From: JALZAA01 sp035316025
Lineage (GTDB): Bacteria > Actinomycetota > Acidimicrobiia > IMCC26256 > JACDBD01
NCBI GenBank assembly: GCA_035316025.1
Contig: DATFXL010000133.1
Coordinates: 1-17,703 of the forward strand
Length of the DNA: 17,703 nt
Direction of reading: 5' to 3'
Shown here: piece after piece, positions 1-7,773 of the stretch
Position numbering within the stretch: the stretch's first letter is position 1
How the letters are laid out: the number at the start of each line of letters is the position of its first letter
Position numbers and translations under genes: made by a program
The notes under the pieces: model-generated
The model's input: only the letters and a program-made list of their open reading frames with translations
Databases searched by the model: none
What the model was told of the DNA's origin: nothing

Positions 1-1
1 C

Positions 2-1033
2 GCGGGCGACCCGCAGTTTCAGGCCGCCTTCTGCGGAACGGCGTACGCGGGCGTCGCCGCCGGCCACAAGGTGCTCGGAGCGATCGGCCGCACCGGCGTC
101 CCCATCGTCGACGTGGAGGCAGGGTGCGCGAGCGGCGGCGCCGCGCTCATGCTGGCCGCCGGAACGATCCGCGCGGGTCAATACGACTGTGCGCTCGTCT
201 TCGGGATCGAGAAGATGCCCCGCGGCATCATCCGGTCATCGTTCTTCGAGCCGTGGCGCGAGGAGTCCGGCTTGGCGTCTACCCCGGCGTACTTCGCGCT
301 GCGGGCGCAGCGGCTGATGCGCGACTCGGGGATATCGAAGGAAGACCTGGCAGACGTCGTGGTCAAGAATCGGGCGCACGGCGTCCACAACCCGAACGCG
401 ATGTTCCGCTCAGAGGTCACGGCGGAGCAGGTCCTGGCCTCCCGGGTGGTGTGCGAGCCCTTGCATCTCTGGATGCTGTGCTCCCCCAACGAGGGCGCGG
501 CCGCGGTCGTCCTGCGCGCCGTTCGGGAACGGACCGTCAGCCCGCGCGTCACCTTGGAGGCGGCCGCGCTGCGCTCCCATCTTCCGGGCTCGGTCCTCTC
601 GGAGGGGACGCCGCTCAGCGGTCTCGCCGACGATTCGGTTGATCCGCCGACCACGCTGGCTGCGCGCGGCGCCTACGACGAGTCGGGCCTCGGTCCAGCC
701 GACCTCGATGTCGTCGAGTGCCAGGACACGGACGCCGCGCGTGAGCTGCTCTCGTACGAGGAGCTCGGGTTGTGCCCGAAGGGGGACGCCGGCAAGTGGC
801 TCGCCGATGGCGTGACGCGCCTCGGTGGCCGGCTCCCCGTGAATGCGAGCGGTGGGCTGCTGTCGAAGGGCGAGCCCCTGGGTGCGTCGGCGCTCGGACA
901 GGTGGTCGAGCTCGTCTCCCAATTACAGGGACAGGCCGGGTCACGGCAGGTGGACGGAGCGCGGGTGGCGCTCGGCCACACCGTCGGCCGGGGCGCCAAC
1001 GCGTCCGTGGTGATCCTGATCCGTTCGCCGTAG
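2..1033 (+). CDS. Thiolase-fold protein, SCP2/lipid-transfer-protein type, 5' truncated
   Basis: This is the C-terminal 343 residues of a thiolase-superfamily protein. The open frame runs in from before the window, so the true start is not visible. The nucleophile loop EAGCASGGAAL puts the acylatable Cys at bases 125-127. The C-terminal part has the family's glycine-rich stretch (VNASGGLLSKGEPLGASA) and ends in GHTVGRGANASVVIL. In canonical SCP2 thiolases the two catalytic His sit in HD-A-F and KGHPLG motifs. Here they are Gln (in ECQDTDAARELL, near 722) and Glu (KGEPLG, 872-874). I recall a similar QDT/GEP pattern in actinobacterial thiolase-like proteins of unclear function, so it may be a subfamily trait. 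A classical thiolytic role is therefore doubtful; retro-aldol cleavage, as in Ltp2-type enzymes, or another CoA-ester reaction is possible. A strong hairpin follows the stop codon. Confidence 0.85.
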   Translation, partial: AGDPQFQAAFCGTAYAGVAAGHKVLGAIGRTGVPIVDVEAGCASGGAALMLAAGTIRAGQYDCALVFGIEKMPRGIIRSSFFEPWREESGLASTPAYFALRAQRLMRDSGISKEDLADVVVKNRAHGVHNPNAMFRSEVTAEQVLASRVVCEPLHLWMLCSPNEGAAAVVLRAVRERTVSPRVTLEAAALRSHLPGSVLSEGTPLSGLADDSVDPPTTLAARGAYDESGLGPADLDVVECQDTDAARELLSYEELGLCPKGDAGKWLADGVTRLGGRLPVNASGGLLSKGEPLGASALGQVVELVSQLQGQAGSRQVDGARVALGHTVGRGANASVVILIRSP

Positions 1034-1037
1034 CGAT

Positions 1038-1080
1038 GCCGGTGTGGGTGTGGGACCAAGACGGCCCCACACCCACCGGC
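1038..1080. terminator. Bidirectional terminator-like hairpin between convergent genes
   Basis: The left arm (1038-1054) and right arm (1066-1080, CCCACACCCACCGGC) pair over 15 bp with a 2-nt bulge in the left arm. The loop is 11 nt and allows two further inner G-C pairs. The hairpin lies just after the thiolase stop (1033) and just before the convergent stop at 1092, so it can serve both transcripts. There is no clear U-tract, which is common for high-GC actinobacterial terminators. Confidence 0.7.
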
Positions 1081-1091
1081 TGCGAAGTGGG

Positions 1092-1472
1092 CTAGCCCAG
1101 CCCGATCGACTGGGTCAGCGCGTTGAGCTGGAGCGCTCCAACCTGCTGGCTCTGGTCGATCGCAGTCTCGTTCGCCTGGTCGTTCGTCGCGCTGTTGTTG
1201 CCCACGAGCGTGAACTGCGGGTTGAAGTTCACGTTCTTGTTGTCGACCCAAGCGGAGGCCCAGTTCTGCGCGTCCTGGTCCAGCTTGTGGTTCGACTGGT
1301 CCGCGTCGTTCGACAGCGGCGGACTGCCGCGGCCGTGCCAGGTAGCCGAACCACCTTCTGCCGAGATGCCTTGCCACAGGACGTTCGCCTGTACCGCCTT
1401 GGCATTCGCGCGAGCCCAACCTACGCCGTATTCCCGGCAAACTTCAGGTATCGCGCAAGGCGCGTGATACAC
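1092..1472 (-). CDS. Hypothetical Asn/Gln-rich protein, possibly 5' truncated
   Basis: This is a 126-aa reading frame with a GTG start, 28 bp after the stop of the solute-binding protein gene. From about residue 51 to the end it is rich in Asn, Gln, Asp and Ala (NDADQSN, DQDAQNWASAWVDN, GNNSATNDQANETAIDQSQQ). Codons there nearly all end in G or C, which argues strongly for real coding. The first 45-50 codons (about 1320-1472) have much weaker third-position bias. No Shine-Dalgarno site or signal peptide is visible, so the start may be wrong or the gene may have lost its 5' end. The spacing of N-A-x-x-Q units faintly recalls curlin or other repeat-rich secreted proteins, but this is only a resemblance. 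No function is assigned. It could be a last gene of the ABC importer operon. Confidence 0.55.
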   Translation of the reverse strand: MYHAPCAIPEVCREYGVGWARANAKAVQANVLWQGISAEGGSATWHGRGSPPLSNDADQSNHKLDQDAQNWASAWVDNKNVNFNPQFTLVGNNSATNDQANETAIDQSQQVGALQLNALTQSIGLG

Positions 1473-1500
1473 CGCCGAACCCAGCGCGCTCCGCGGAGGG

Positions 1501-2910
1501 TCATCCGCTGATGCGGGAGTTGTACTCCTGGACCTTGGCGTTGGCGTCCTGTTTGGCCTGCTTCAGGGCCGCGCTGGGTGACTTCCCGTTGAACATCTGC
1601 TGCTCGGCGTCGAGCACCACGTCACGCACGCCCTGGTAGTCGCCGATCACGGGCCCGGCCGTTGCCGTGTTGGTCACGCCTCCGACGAGCTGGTCGTACG
1701 CGACCTTGAATCCCGGGATCTCCGTCCAGCGCTGCTGGACCTGGGGCATGTTGCTCGAGGACTGCCGGATCGGGACGTACCCCGTCCCGACGGCCCACTC
1801 CGCCTGGGACTCGGGGTCGTTGAGGAACTTGGCGAACTGCCAGGCGGCGGCCTGCTTCTCAGGTGAGGACTTGCTCACGATGTAGTTGGCGGCGCCCCCG
1901 ACGAGCACACCGCCCTTTCCCTTCGGACCCGGCATCGGGGCCACACCGAGCTCGACGTTCGGGTACTGCCCGCTCGACAACACCTGCTGGATCGTGCCGA
2001 GCGCGGCCGACGTGTCGATCGTCATGGCAAAGTTGCCGTTCCCGATACCGAGGAGGTTGTCGAACGCCTGCGGCCCGTCGGCGGGGTTCGTCCGGGCGAG
2101 GCCGGACTTCACCATGTCGTTCAGGAACGTGAAGATCTCCCTGCCCGTCGCGTTGTCGAACGTGGTCGCGGTGGCGCGGCTCCTGCGGCCGTTCCCGTTG
2201 TTGACGTACGTCTTGCCACCCAGCGCCGACCACTGCTCGAGGTACCAAGGGTCGAGCTTCATGCCGAAGCCCGCCTGCGACGCCACCCCGGCGTCCTTGA
2301 GCTTCTGCGCCGCCGTCTTGACCTCGTCGAGCGTCTTCGGCGGGTTGTTCGGATCTAGGCCCGCCGTCTGGAAGGCCTTCTTGTTGAAGTAGAACACTGG
2401 GTTCGAGACGTTGAACGGCATCGGGTAGAGCTTGCCCTTGACCGAGTAGTAGTCGACGACCCTCTTCAGGTTGTCAGAGAGGTCGTACTTCTCGGCGTCG
2501 ATGCAGGCCTGCGCGGGCAGGATCGCTTTTGTGTCGATCATCTGCTGGAGCCCGGTGTCCTCGATGTTGACGAGATCGGGCAGGTCACCGCTCGACAGGC
2601 CGGCGCGGAACTTGTTGATCGTGTCGGCGTAGGTGGTTTGGTTGACGACCGTCACGTGCACGTCGTTCTGCGAAGAGTTGAACTGGTCGACGAGCCGTCC
2701 GAGCACTTCTTCGTTGGCGCGCTGGAAGCCTCCCTGCCAGTAGGTGATCTCGACCGGCTTGTTCTTCGCGTTCTTCAGCGCGTTGATGGGGCACTTCCCC
2801 GATGCCTGGGCGGGGGCCGCGCCCGCGACGGGCTGGGCGAGGCCGACGACGGCCAACGCGGCGCCGGCGCCCACCGCGATGAGGCGCTTGGCGACTCGGG
2901 ACCTCAGCAT
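1501..2910 (-). CDS. ABC transporter solute-binding protein, family 1 (sugar / glycerol-phosphate type)
   Basis: This 469-aa extracellular binding protein belongs to the UgpB/MalE-like cluster. Residues 1-36 form a Sec signal peptide: basic MLRSRVAKR, a hydrophobic core, then a likely AQA cleavage site. The mature part shows typical features: EITYWQGGF near residue 54, FNKKAFQTAGLDPNNPPKTLDEV at 175-197, and GNGNFAMTIDTSAALG near 290. There is no lipobox cysteine in the signal peptide, which is unusual for a monoderm binding protein. Only two cysteines occur (C40 and C136), and they could form a disulfide. ATG at 2910 was chosen because the signal peptide begins there; a GTG at 2916 lies closer to the AGGAG ribosome site and is an alternative. 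The frame stays open further upstream, but that part overlaps the permease gene and is not signal-like. Ligand specificity cannot be read from sequence. Confidence 0.92.
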   Translation of the reverse strand: MLRSRVAKRLIAVGAGAALAVVGLAQPVAGAAPAQASGKCPINALKNAKNKPVEITYWQGGFQRANEEVLGRLVDQFNSSQNDVHVTVVNQTTYADTINKFRAGLSSGDLPDLVNIEDTGLQQMIDTKAILPAQACIDAEKYDLSDNLKRVVDYYSVKGKLYPMPFNVSNPVFYFNKKAFQTAGLDPNNPPKTLDEVKTAAQKLKDAGVASQAGFGMKLDPWYLEQWSALGGKTYVNNGNGRRSRATATTFDNATGREIFTFLNDMVKSGLARTNPADGPQAFDNLLGIGNGNFAMTIDTSAALGTIQQVLSSGQYPNVELGVAPMPGPKGKGGVLVGGAANYIVSKSSPEKQAAAWQFAKFLNDPESQAEWAVGTGYVPIRQSSSNMPQVQQRWTEIPGFKVAYDQLVGGVTNTATAGPVIGDYQGVRDVVLDAEQQMFNGKSPSAALKQAKQDANAKVQEYNSRISG

Positions 2911-2942
2911 GGACACTGACACTCCTGTTCTCGTTGAAGCCG

Positions 2943-3857
2943 TCAGCCTTTCACGGCTCCGGCCGTAAGTCCGCGCACCAACTGCTTCTGGAAGACAAGA
3001 AGAAGGATGACGAGTGGGATGAACGCGATCACGGTGCCGGCGAAGGTGACGTTGACCTGATCGAGATTGGTCGCGCGTAGCTGCTTCAGACCGATTTGCA
3101 CGGTTCGCAACCTGTCGTCCTTGGTCACGAGCAGGGGCCAGAGGTACTGGTTCCACGCGGCCAGGAACGAGAAGACGGCGAGGGCAGCCAGAGTCGGGCG
3201 CACGAGTGGCACGGCCACTCGTGTCATGAACCGGACGTGGCCGTACCCATCGAGCTTGGCCGCGTCCTGCAAGTCCTTCGGCACCTGCAGGAAGGCTTGT
3301 CGCATCAGGAACGCCCCGAAACCGAGCGCGCCCGTCGCGAGCAGCGGGACGATCAAGCCCTGATAGGTGTCGTACCAACCGATGGTGTTCACCGTCGAGA
3401 GGTTCGTGATGATGGTGATCTCGAAGGGGATCATCAGCGTCGTGAGGAACACGATGAACAGCGTGCGCCGGAAGGGGAACTGCAAGAACGCGAACGCGTA
3501 CCCGGCGCACGTGGCGATCGCGAGCTGTCCGGCCGCGACGAAGATCGTGACGATGGCGCTGTTCACCAGATAGCGACCGAGGTGGCCGTCACTCCAGGCA
3601 TCGGCGTAGGTGTGCCACTGCGGCGACGTCGGGAAGAACGTCGGCGATTTCGAGGCGATCTGGCTCGGTAACAGCAGCGAGTTCACGATCGTGATGTAGA
3701 TCGGGAACAGCACGATGGCGGCGAGGACCGTCAGAAGCACGTACCGGCCGACGATGCGGAGGCGGCGGCCGCGCTTGCCCGGCCGAGCGGCTTCGACTCC
3801 GGTGCCGGCCTTGCCCGAGAGCTCGGTCCCGCGGAGGGCGATCGTGTCAGCGCTCAT
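2943..3857 (-). CDS. ABC sugar transporter permease (MalG/UgpE type)
   Basis: This 304-aa inner-membrane permease is one of two that form the translocation channel of the importer. A basic N-terminal tail ending near residue 38 is followed by about six membrane segments, the first around VLLTVLAAIVLFPIYITI. The cytoplasmic EAA loop that docks on the ATPase is present at about 198-221 (DAAKLDGYGHVRFMTRVAVPL). The position after the other permease and the shorter periplasmic loops fit the second (MalG/UgpE) subunit. Its ATG overlaps the end of the upstream permease gene by 11 bp, so translation is probably coupled. The binding-protein gene follows 32 bp downstream. Confidence 0.93.
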   Translation of the reverse strand: MSADTIALRGTELSGKAGTGVEAARPGKRGRRLRIVGRYVLLTVLAAIVLFPIYITIVNSLLLPSQIASKSPTFFPTSPQWHTYADAWSDGHLGRYLVNSAIVTIFVAAGQLAIATCAGYAFAFLQFPFRRTLFIVFLTTLMIPFEITIITNLSTVNTIGWYDTYQGLIVPLLATGALGFGAFLMRQAFLQVPKDLQDAAKLDGYGHVRFMTRVAVPLVRPTLAALAVFSFLAAWNQYLWPLLVTKDDRLRTVQIGLKQLRATNLDQVNVTFAGTVIAFIPLVILLLVFQKQLVRGLTAGAVKG

Positions 3858-4848
3858 AGGACACCCGTCGCTCGAGGAACCGGAACTGAACGAGCGTGAG
3901 CAGCAGCGTGACGCCGAACAGCGCGATGGCGAGTACTGCCGCCTTGCCGTCGTTCTTGGCGAACTGGAGCTGGTCGTAGATGAAGTACGTCAGCACGTTG
4001 GTCGTCTTCAGCGGCCCGCCCCGGGGGGTGAGCAGGTCGATCTGCCCGAAGGTCTGGAAGGCGAAGATCGAGCCCACGACGACGGCGAAGAAGATCGTGG
4101 GCGACAGGAGCGGCAGCGTCACGTGCCAGAAACGCGACCAGGAACCGGCGCCGTCGATCTCGGCCGCCTCCTGTACGTCGTCCGGGACCGCCTGGAGCCC
4201 GGCCGACATCAGGATGAAGCTCAGTCCGAGGTTCTGCCAGATCGTCGTGACCGCCACGGCGACCAGCGCGACGGACGGTATGAAGCTTCGGATCACCGGC
4301 AGGTTGATGTTGATGATCGGATCGGGATTCTGGAGGATCGACGGTTCCGTCTGGATGCCCTGCAGCAACCCGACTTGCGGGCTCAGCAGCGTGCCGAAGA
4401 TCACGGCTGCCACCGCCACCGACGTCGCGACGGTGGACGAGAAGAACGTCCGGTAGATCCCGATGGCCTTCAGCTTCTGGTGCGCGAGGACGGCGAGCAG
4501 GATGCCCAGCGCGATCCCGATCGGCACGGTGATGATCGCGAAGGTCACCGTCACTTTCAGGCTGTCGAGGAAGTCGGACGACGTCAGCACGTCCCGGTAC
4601 TGGTCGATCCCCACGTAGTTCTTCGGCTGCCCGGGAAACGGCGGCGTAGAGAAGAAGCCCAGGTAGAAGTTGCGGACGAAGGGATAGAAGACGAAGACCC
4701 CGAAGACGGCGAACGCCGGGATGACGAGCAGGTAGCCGAGGCCGGCCTCGCGAGCTCTCCGGCTGAGCCGGCGTTTGCGCGGGGCCGGCGCGGTCACGGG
4801 CGACTCGCCAGGACGGAGCTCCACCGCCGCGTCGGTCGGCGCGCTCAT
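3847..4848 (-). CDS. ABC sugar transporter permease (MalF/UgpA type)
   Basis: This 333-aa permease partners the MalG/UgpE-type protein. A Lys/Arg-rich N-terminal tail (PRKRRLSRRAREAG) precedes the first membrane segment at about 37-60 (GYLLVIPAFAVFGVFVFYPF). The EAA motif is at about 227-250 (EAAEIDGAGSWSRFWHVTLPLLSP region) and has the conserved glycine that contacts the ATPase. Its start codon overlaps the stop of the ATPase gene as ATGA (4845-4848), and its end overlaps the next permease by 11 bp. These are classic signs of a translationally coupled operon. The family carries oligosaccharides, monosaccharides or glycerol-3-phosphate; the exact substrate is not evident. Confidence 0.93.
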   Translation of the reverse strand: MSAPTDAAVELRPGESPVTAPAPRKRRLSRRAREAGLGYLLVIPAFAVFGVFVFYPFVRNFYLGFFSTPPFPGQPKNYVGIDQYRDVLTSSDFLDSLKVTVTFAIITVPIGIALGILLAVLAHQKLKAIGIYRTFFSSTVATSVAVAAVIFGTLLSPQVGLLQGIQTEPSILQNPDPIININLPVIRSFIPSVALVAVAVTTIWQNLGLSFILMSAGLQAVPDDVQEAAEIDGAGSWSRFWHVTLPLLSPTIFFAVVVGSIFAFQTFGQIDLLTPRGGPLKTTNVLTYFIYDQLQFAKNDGKAAVLAIALFGVTLLLTLVQFRFLERRVSYER

Positions 4849-5933
4849 GCGTCCACCCGTTCCTCGGTCGCGGCGTCGAAGACGTGGAGGAGATCCGCGT
4901 CCGGTGTGAGACCGACCGCGCTCTCGATGGCGGGCGCGGGAACATGGGCCGCCTGGCGCACGATGACGAGCTGGCCGTCCTCGAGCCGGCAGATCACGTG
5001 GCGCTCGTGCCCCAACGACTCGATCACCGAGACGGTCGCCTTGACCGGGCCTCCCTCACCGAGCTGCAAGTCTTCGGGCCGGGCGCCCACCACGACCTGC
5101 GGCGACCCGAGCCGCTCGACGGCGGCGGCGAGCGGAGGCGGCAACCCGACCACGCCGCCCGGGATGCGCACGGCCAGGCCGCCGTCGACGCGCGTGACGT
5201 CACCGGAGATCGTGTTCATCGGGGGGTTTCCGATGAAGCGGGCGACGAAGAGGTTCGCCGGGCGCGCGTAGACGTCCTGGGGCTGGTCGACCTGCTGGAG
5301 CACGCCCTGATCGAGGACCGCGATGCGGTCACCCATCGTCATGGCCTCGACCTGGTCGTGAGTGACGTAGACGATCGTCGCCCGCAGCCGGCGCCGCAGC
5401 TCGATCAGCTCAGCCCGGGTCTGCACGCGTAACTTCGCGTCGAGGTTCGACAGCGGCTCGTCCATCAGGAAGGCCTGGGGTCGACGGACGATCGCCCGAG
5501 CCAACGCCACCCGTTGGCGCTGCCCGCCCGAAAGCTGGGCCGGCTTGCGTTCGAGCAACTCGCTCAACCCGAGCATCTTCGTCGCCTCGGTCACGAGCTG
5601 ATCGCGCTCGGTCTTCGGGACCCGCCGCGACTTCAGCGGGAACTCCACGTTCCGGCGCACGGTCATGTGGGGGTACAGGGCGTAGCTCTGGAAGACCATG
5701 GCGACGTCGCGATCCTTCGCCTCGACGTCGTTGACCTCGCGGTCGCCGATCTCGATCTTCCCCGCCGTGGGCTCCTCGAGCCCCGCGATCATCCGGAGGG
5801 CAGTGGACTTCCCGCACCCGGACGGGCCGAGCAGGACGATGAACTCCTCGTCGGCCACCTCGAGCGTGAGGTTGTCGACCGCGGTCACGTCGTCGAAGCG
5901 CTTTGTGACTCCGCTGATGGCGACCCGGCCCAC
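4845..5933 (-). CDS. ABC importer ATP-binding protein (MalK/UgpC/MsiK type)
   Basis: This 362-aa nucleotide-binding subunit energises the sugar importer. It has Walker A GPSGCGKST (36-44), a Q-loop at FQSYALYPHM (Q82), ABC signature LSGGQRQRVALARAI (from 134), Walker B AFLMDEP (154-160) and the switch His in YVTHDQ (H192). The C-terminal third (about 236-362) is the MOI/TOBE-type regulatory domain of the CUT1 branch, including ARFIGNPPMN and VGARPEDLQL. The start is GTG at 5931-5933 with GGGGAG close upstream. The gene is first in its operon and overlaps the permease gene by 4 bp. Many actinobacteria use one shared, unlinked MsiK ATPase for such importers, so a dedicated ATPase here suggests a self-contained system. 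Confidence 0.94.
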   Translation of the reverse strand: MGRVAISGVTKRFDDVTAVDNLTLEVADEEFIVLLGPSGCGKSTALRMIAGLEEPTAGKIEIGDREVNDVEAKDRDVAMVFQSYALYPHMTVRRNVEFPLKSRRVPKTERDQLVTEATKMLGLSELLERKPAQLSGGQRQRVALARAIVRRPQAFLMDEPLSNLDAKLRVQTRAELIELRRRLRATIVYVTHDQVEAMTMGDRIAVLDQGVLQQVDQPQDVYARPANLFVARFIGNPPMNTISGDVTRVDGGLAVRIPGGVVGLPPPLAAAVERLGSPQVVVGARPEDLQLGEGGPVKATVSVIESLGHERHVICRLEDGQLVIVRQAAHVPAPAIESAVGLTPDADLLHVFDAATEERVDA

Positions 5934-6025
5934 GCTCTCCCCGTTGCTCTGCCCGTACGGTCGGCGGCGAGGATAGGCGAGGGGGCTGCGTCCGTCCCGA
6001 CCAACGATGTCAGAACGATCGCTGA

Positions 6026-6057
6026 ACAGCGGGCGTGACGCCGCCGTCGACCGCTGT
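6026..6057. terminator. Possible hairpin after the CoA-transferase gene
   Basis: A perfect 7-bp inverted repeat (ACAGCGG at 6026-6032, CCGCTGT at 6051-6057) encloses a smaller GC-rich stem. It lies 24 bp beyond the CoA-transferase stop codon and upstream of the ATPase gene. It lacks a U-tract, so it could equally be a regulatory structure for the importer operon. Confidence 0.3.
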
Positions 6058-6080
6058 CCGCGTCCGACGGCCCGAGCTGG

Positions 6081-7766
6081 CTAGCGATCGCGCAGGAACC
6101 AGCCGCGCGGGTCCCACCGCCGGAGGGCGGCGATCTCGTCGACAAGCGGAGGCGGGATCTCCCGCAGGTCGATGGCGACGGACAGGTCCCACCCGCAAGC
6201 GCCGCGGGCGGCCGCGACCCTGTCGTCGATGGTGCCGTCACCGGCGGGCACGGCCGTGAGCCGGAGCTCGTCGCCGTCGCGCTTCTCGAGCGTGCCGAGG
6301 TCCGTGACGACGGCGCGCACGGCGCGGCCCGGTGAGGTGACGTATCCGCATTCGGGCGGCGTGCGCTCGGGCGTCAGGATGGCGACGACGAGCGCCTCGG
6401 CAGCGACGCTGGCGACGTCGTTGCCGCCGCCCGAGCCCACGAGGAACGGACCGCCGGGAACGAGCGTCGAGTTGATGTTCCCGAAGCGGTCGACCTGCGC
6501 GCCACCGAGGCAGGCGACGGTGGTCGTCCCCGGCCCGCCGACGAGCGTCCCCAGCACGAGGCCGGCGTCGCCGAGCATCGTCGAGCGCGGAAAGTTGCGG
6601 TGATTGAGCACGAACGGGTCCGCGGGCGTCGGCGAGTACCCCCACAGCCCGATCTCGGCCGTGAGCTGGACGTCGCACCCGCCGGCACGCGCGCCGGCCA
6701 CGCCGAGCCACGCCGACAGGTTGGCGACTCCGGCGCCGGCCAGGACGGCATCGGCACGAAGCGCGCGTACCCGGTCGGCGAGGTGGCGGGCGCCGAAGAC
6801 CGCGGCCCGCTCCCACCGGTTCGGGGGCGCCTCGAGGTCGGGCGGGAACGCGACTTCGTCGGCGCGCCAAGAGTCCGGGTCGGCTTTGGCCCGCAGCGCC
6901 GCGATGCGGTCCTCGCCGAGCCGGGCGAGATACCCGCGTTGGTCGTCGACCTCGAGCACCCACTCGCGGATCCACTCGTCGAAGTCGTCGCGGCGTGTTG
7001 CGGCGCGCGCCTCGACCCAGAACTCGTAGTCCTCGCCGTAGCCGTCGACCGGGAGGTCACCGGTGAACAAGCCTCCGGGGTGTGCGCCCATGGGCGCCTC
7101 GCACACGGCCAGCACCCGGTGCGCCGGGATCCGGACCAGGTGCGACCACGGTCGGAGGTCGTCGACGACCCGCTCGACGGTGACGATCGCACCGCGGCGC
7201 GCCGCCAGCGCGCCCCAGACGCCCTCGAGCGTGGGCGGATGCACGGCCACGTTGCCGTCGCGGTCGGCAACCGCCGCGTGCAGCAAGGCAACGTCCGGGG
7301 CGAGCGGAGCCACGAGCCCGACCTCGCCGAACGGGGTCTCGGCGCGGGCGTAGGCGTCGTTGTCCTCCATCGACGACCCGGCGATGGACCGGGTCACGAC
7401 AGCCGGGAGGCCGCACGCAGCAGCCTCGAGCCGTTGCGCGAACGCAAGGAACGACCAGTGCTCCACGGACACCTCGCCCCGTTCGTAGGCTCGGGCGAAG
7501 ATCGGGTTGGGCGTGAAGTTCGGGAACGTGTCGCCGGAGTAGCCGGTCACGACCCGATCGACGAGTCCCCCGCGGAAGAAGAGCGTCCCCAGGCTCGACA
7601 GGCTGAGCATCACGAGCGTGAACCGGGGGTCTTCCCCCCACCACTGGCGCACGACCTCGCGCGCGGCCGCCGTCCAGCGTGTGTGACCGACGAGGATGTG
7701 GATCGCATCGCCCGCTCGTACGTGGCCGGCGACGGCGTCCTGGAGCGTGGCGACCTTGTCGCTCAT
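6081..7766 (-). CDS. Fused alpha-beta class I CoA-transferase (GctAB/IpdAB-like)
   Basis: This 561-aa protein carries both halves of a family I CoA-transferase in one chain. Residues about 1-300 match the alpha subunit: a GHVRAGDAIHILVG start, LRG-like FFRGGLVDRVVTGYSGD, EAAACGLPAVVTRSIAGSSM, and DVALLHAAVADRDGNV. Residues about 315-561 match the beta subunit: ADAVLAGAGVANLSAWLG, QLTAEIGLWG, GGAQVDRFGNINST and a VTDLGTLEK end. E371 in AEIG is at about the place of the catalytic Glu of the glutaconate CoA-transferase beta chain. E102 in the alpha half could instead be the residue used by IpdAB-like hydrolases. The usual arrangement is two adjacent genes. The substrate is unknown; dicarboxyl-CoA, glutaconate-like or steroid-ring intermediates are candidates. 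ATG at 7766 was chosen because the family N-terminus begins there; no good ribosome site precedes it. The upstream dehydrogenase gene lies on the same strand. Confidence 0.88.
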   Translation of the reverse strand: MSDKVATLQDAVAGHVRAGDAIHILVGHTRWTAAAREVVRQWWGEDPRFTLVMLSLSSLGTLFFRGGLVDRVVTGYSGDTFPNFTPNPIFARAYERGEVSVEHWSFLAFAQRLEAAACGLPAVVTRSIAGSSMEDNDAYARAETPFGEVGLVAPLAPDVALLHAAVADRDGNVAVHPPTLEGVWGALAARRGAIVTVERVVDDLRPWSHLVRIPAHRVLAVCEAPMGAHPGGLFTGDLPVDGYGEDYEFWVEARAATRRDDFDEWIREWVLEVDDQRGYLARLGEDRIAALRAKADPDSWRADEVAFPPDLEAPPNRWERAAVFGARHLADRVRALRADAVLAGAGVANLSAWLGVAGARAGGCDVQLTAEIGLWGYSPTPADPFVLNHRNFPRSTMLGDAGLVLGTLVGGPGTTTVACLGGAQVDRFGNINSTLVPGGPFLVGSGGGNDVASVAAEALVVAILTPERTPPECGYVTSPGRAVRAVVTDLGTLEKRDGDELRLTAVPAGDGTIDDRVAAARGACGWDLSVAIDLREIPPPLVDEIAALRRWDPRGWFLRDR

Positions 7767-7773
7767 CTCACGA

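Noticed and set aside
1123..1467. A plus-strand open frame opposite the Asn/Gln-rich gene
   Set aside because: The minus strand has the G/C-ending codon pattern in its C-terminal part; the plus frame is Ser/Leu/Phe-rich with no start signal.
2914..2929. CTGACACTCCTGTTCT upstream of the binding-protein gene as a third operator copy
   Set aside because: It is not palindromic, and its match comes largely from the AGGAG ribosome site read on the other strand.
2911..3510. A 200-codon N-terminal extension of the solute-binding protein frame
   Set aside because: It lies out of frame across the permease gene, is Arg/Pro-rich, and the signal peptide with its ribosome site starts at 2910-2916.
3715..5271. 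A 518-codon plus-strand open frame over the importer permease and ATPase genes
   Set aside because: It is rich in Arg, Glu and Asp without motifs and is antisense to well-supported ABC transporter genes.
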